From Polaromonas sp. (GTDB lineage: Bacteria > Pseudomonadota > Gammaproteobacteria > Burkholderiales > Burkholderiaceae_C): DNA of 64,000 bases. Under the pieces are notes generated by a model. It ran no database searches. It was not told where the DNA came from and saw only the letters and a program-made list of their open reading frames with translations. Position numbers and translations under genes: made by a program. Shown here one piece after another: positions 61,294 to 64,000 of this stretch; position 1 is the first letter of the stretch; each line of letters starts with the position of its first letter. The stretch lies in assembly GCF_016185115.1 (NCBI RefSeq), contig NZ_JACPOF010000015.1, positions 496,001-560,000 of the forward strand, read 5' to 3'.

Positions 61294-64000
61294 ATGAGTC
61301 CGTCACGCCCCTTTATCCTTCGCCCGGTAGCGACCTCGCTGCTGATGGTGGCCATCGTGCTGGCAGGTCTTGTCGGTTTCAAGTTCCTGCCGCTGGCTGC
61401 GCTGCCGCAGGTTGATTACCCCACCATCCAGGTCCAGACGCTTTACCCCGGTGCCAGCCCCGACGTGATGGCACAAACCGTGTCAGCCCCACTGGAGCGC
61501 CAGTTCGGCCAGATGGCAGGGCTCACGCGCCTGAGTTCGACCAGCGCTGCCGGTGTGTCCATCATCACGCTGCAGTTCGGACTCGGTATCACGCTGGACG
61601 TGGCCGAGCAGGAAGTGCAGGCCGCCATCAATGCAGGCGGATCATTGCTGCCGGCCGACCTGCCTGCGCCGCCCGTGTACGCCAAGGTCAACCCCGCCGA
61701 TGCGCCTGTGCTGACGCTGGCCATCACGTCGGACACCATGCCGCTGACCGAGGTGCAGAACATCGTCAACACGCGGCTGGCGCTCAAGATCAGCCAGGTC
61801 AACGGCGTTGGCCTGGTGTCTCTCAGCGGCGGCCAGCGCCCCGCAGTACGCATACAGGCCGATACCCGTGCTCTGTCATCGTATGGCCTGGCGCTTGATT
61901 CGTTGCGCACAGCCATCACCGCTGCCAATGCCAACGGCGCCAAGGGCAGCATAGACGGCCCGACGCGCGCCTACACCATCAATTCCAACGACCAGTTGCT
62001 GGCAGCTAGCGATTACAAAAACCTCATCATTGCCTATCGCAACGGCGCCGCCGTGCGGGTCGCTGACGTGGCCCAGGTCGTCGACAGCGCAGAGAACATC
62101 AAACTGGGCGCGTGGTCTGGTCTGAAGCCTGCGATCATCCTCAATGTGCAGCGCCAGCCTGGCGCGAACGTGATCGCCACGGTCGATGCCATCAAGGCGC
62201 GCCTGCCCGAACTGCAATCCGGCCTGCCCACAGCCCTCAAGGTTGATGTGCTCAGCGACCGCACCACCGGCATTCGTGCATCTGTACTGCATGTCGAGAT
62301 AGAACTGGTGCTGGCCGTGCTGCTGGTGGTGCTGGTGATCTTTGCCTTTTTGCACAGCCTGCGTGCCACCGTGATTGCCAGTCTGGCTGTGCCCATTTCG
62401 CTCATAGGGACCTGCGGTGCCATGTACATGCTGGGTTACAGCCTGAACAACCTGAGCCTGATGGCGCTGACGATTGCTACCGGCTTTGTGGTCGATGACG
62501 CCATCGTGATGATTGAAAACATTGCGCGCTATATAGAGGAGGGCGAAGAGCCCATGGCCGCCGCCATCAAGGGCGCGACGCAAATTGGTTTTACCATCAT
62601 CTCGCTGACCGTGTCGCTGATTGCGGTACTGATCCCGCTGCTGTTCATGGGTGATGTGGTGGGGCGGCTGTTCCGCGAATTTGCCATCACGCTGGCCATC
62701 ACCATCCTGATTTCTGCGGTGGTCTCCCTGACGCTGGTGCCCATGATGGCAGCACGCTGGCTAAAGAAAAAAGCCCCCACGCTTGTCGCTTCGCGTACTA
62801 CGCTGCCCCCCGAGGGGGCTGACCTTGCTTGGGGCGGCCCGGCGCTGGCGGTCGGCGCACCAGAAGGCCAGCCGGAAGGCGGCAAATTTGGCGTACGCAT
62901 GCAGAAGTTTTTTGATGGCGTGATTGCACGTTACGACATCTGGCTGACCTGGGTGTTCAAGCGCCAGGGGCTGACGCTGCTCGTTGCGCTTGGCACATTG
63001 CTTTTGACCGTGCTGCTGTATGTGGTGATTCCCAAGGGGCTTTTCCCCACGCAGGACACAGGCCAGTTGCAGGCACGTGTTGAAACTGCACAGTCGGTCT
63101 CTTATACCCGCATGGCGGAACTGCAGCAGGCCGTGGCCGCAACGGTGCTTGAAGATCCTGATGTGGACACATTGAGTTCCTTCATCGGTGTCGATGCCGC
63201 CAACAACACCATGCTGCACACAGGCCGCATGCTGATCAACCTCAAGAGCTCGCGCATCGGCAGCCAGCAGGAAACCATGGACCGCCTGCGTGAACGTGCG
63301 CAAAAGATTGCCGGCGTCACCTTGTACCTGCAGCCCACACAGGATCTGACGATTGATGCCGAGACCGGTCCCACCCAGTTCCGCCTGTCGCTGGAGGGTT
63401 CTGACAATAACGTGGTGGTCGAGTGGGCCAACAAGCTTGCGGCGCGCATGCGGGAGTTGTCAGCCCTGCGCAATGTGGCGTCGGACGCGGGTTCCAGCGG
63501 CGCATCGGCATACATCACGGTAGACCGCGACACCGCATCGCGACTGGCGATTACCACCTCGTCGATTGACGACGCGCTCTACAGCGCTTTCGGCCAGCGC
63601 ATTGTGTCGACCATCTTCACCGAGACCAACCAGTACCGCGTGATTCTGGAGGCCATGCCCGACCAACTCGCCACACCGGCGGCATTGGGCAACCTGCAGC
63701 TCAAGACCGGCACGGGCGGCACCACGCCGCTGTCGGCCATCGCCACCATCACCGAGCGCCCGGCGCCGCTGCAGGTGACACACGTTGCGCAGTTCCCGGC
63801 CACCACGCTGGGTTTTGACACGGCCCCGGGCGTATCGCTAGGCAGGGCGGTTGACCAGATCAAACAGGCCGCGAAGGATATCGCCATGCCGGCCAGCGTC
63901 ACCATGACTTTTCTTGGCGCTGCAGGCGCATACCAGAACTCGCTGTCCAATCAGCTGTGGCTGATTCTTGCGGCAGTGGTCTGTGTCTACATCGTGCTGG
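61294..64000 (+). CDS. mdtB: RND efflux pump subunit, MdtB-like (3' end outside window)
   Basis: The frame is open from the ATG at 61294 to the right edge (902 residues visible). It starts MSPSRPFILRPVATSLLMVA, then FLPLAALPQVDYPTIQVQTL, the standard RND helix 1 and porter entry. Helix 4 carries the proton-relay pair in GFVVDDAIVMIENI. The phrase YIEEGEEPMAAAIKGATQIG is typical of MdtB/MuxB of the two-pump MdtABC/MuxABC systems, so a second pump gene should follow. Between about residues 494 and 518 a REP-like repeat is translated in the cytoplasmic loop after helix 6. The reading frame is intact across it. Confidence 0.92.
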   Translation, partial: MSPSRPFILRPVATSLLMVAIVLAGLVGFKFLPLAALPQVDYPTIQVQTLYPGASPDVMAQTVSAPLERQFGQMAGLTRLSSTSAAGVSIITLQFGLGITLDVAEQEVQAAINAGGSLLPADLPAPPVYAKVNPADAPVLTLAITSDTMPLTEVQNIVNTRLALKISQVNGVGLVSLSGGQRPAVRIQADTRALSSYGLALDSLRTAITAANANGAKGSIDGPTRAYTINSNDQLLAASDYKNLIIAYRNGAAVRVADVAQVVDSAENIKLGAWSGLKPAIILNVQRQPGANVIATVDAIKARLPELQSGLPTALKVDVLSDRTTGIRASVLHVEIELVLAVLLVVLVIFAFLHSLRATVIASLAVPISLIGTCGAMYMLGYSLNNLSLMALTIATGFVVDDAIVMIENIARYIEEGEEPMAAAIKGATQIGFTIISLTVSLIAVLIPLLFMGDVVGRLFREFAITLAITILISAVVSLTLVPMMAARWLKKKAPTLVASRTTLPPEGADLAWGGPALAVGAPEGQPEGGKFGVRMQKFFDGVIARYDIWLTWVFKRQGLTLLVALGTLLLTVLLYVVIPKGLFPTQDTGQLQARVETAQSVSYTRMAELQQAVAATVLEDPDVDTLSSFIGVDAANNTMLHTGRMLINLKSSRIGSQQETMDRLRERAQKIAGVTLYLQPTQDLTIDAETGPTQFRLSLEGSDNNVVVEWANKLAARMRELSALRNVASDAGSSGASAYITVDRDTASRLAITTSSIDDALYSAFGQRIVSTIFTETNQYRVILEAMPDQLATPAALGNLQLKTGTGGTTPLSAIATITERPAPLQVTHVAQFPATTLGFDTAPGVSLGRAVDQIKQAAKDIAMPASVTMTFLGAAGAYQNSLSNQLWLILAAVVCVYIVL
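62771..62846 (+). repeat. REP-like repeat, copy 3, inside the mdtB-like coding sequence
   Basis: The segment with GCCCCCACGCTTGTCGCTTC and the stem GCCCCC-CGA-GGGGGC resembles the first half of 41875-41975. It encodes APTLVASRTTLPPEGADLAW and a few further residues, in frame, where homologous pumps have an unrelated short loop. Confidence 0.65.

Overview
The window reads as chromosomal DNA of a beta-proteobacterium, order Burkholderiales, most likely family Comamonadaceae (Polaromonas/Rhodoferax/Variovorax-like). The reasons are the many orphan Bug (TctC-type) periplasmic receptors beside acyl-CoA genes, a 67-residue omega subunit, an 85-residue second IF-1, the block greB/spoT/rpoZ/gmk/yicC/kinase/PP2C/rph/rdgB/hemW, and dispersed GC-rich REP-like intergenic repeats. 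The family assignment is inference from gene content; no database was searched.

Region 1 (1-4.4 kb) holds the 5' part of a BatA-like VWA protein, a bestrophin-type channel, an MgtC/SapB membrane protein preceded (on the + strand) by six copies of a 9-bp repeat, a glutathione S-transferase and a small conserved-type unknown. Region 2 (4.5-33.4 kb) is a large acyl-CoA catabolic island with no sugar or amino-acid genes. It has three class III CoA-transferase/racemase genes, one class I CoA-transferase, three AMP-forming acyl-CoA ligases, three acyl-CoA dehydrogenases, two MaoC hydratases, a crotonase, two SDRs, two MDR reductases, an SCP-x-like thiolase, an HMG-CoA-synthase-like protein fused to a DUF35 Zn-ribbon/OB domain, a BKACE-type beta-keto acid cleavage enzyme, a CitE-like lyase, three Bug receptors and one MarR regulator. 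Related 16-bp elements of the form AGT-n8/9-(G)CATACT, often followed by AAATGGG, lie in nearly every promoter gap of the island. They point to one regulon, perhaps controlled by the MarR protein. The substrate is not identified; the enzymes suit a branched or isoprenoid-like carboxylic acid, with a citramalyl/malyl-CoA-type lyase step.

Region 3 (33.5-44.9 kb) is housekeeping: tRNA-Arg, greB, spoT, rpoZ, gmk, yicC, a Ser/Thr kinase with its PP2C phosphatase, rph, rdgB, hemW, a Bcr/CflA-type exporter and tRNA-Ser.

Region 4 (44.9-56.3 kb) is a urease locus (ureA, an FmdE-like secreted protein, a HupE/UreJ permease, ureB, ureC, ureE, ureF, ureG). It is interrupted between ureC and ureE by an AbrB/MazE-Doc toxin-antitoxin pair on the opposite strand. 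ureD and a urea transporter are absent. A strong sigma-54 type -24/-12 element precedes ureA. Divergent from ureA, past a composite inverted-repeat element, lies a 1178-residue protein combining an NCS1 nucleobase permease, an eight-cysteine cluster, a histidine kinase and a receiver, overlapping a REC-LuxR regulator. This permease-sensor beside a nitrogen-type urease operon is the most attractive candidate for a little-described system here.

Region 5 (56.3-64 kb) holds a small unknown, infA, dctA, creA and the start of an MdtABC-type RND efflux operon. The pump gene carries a REP-like repeat translated in frame in a cytoplasmic loop.
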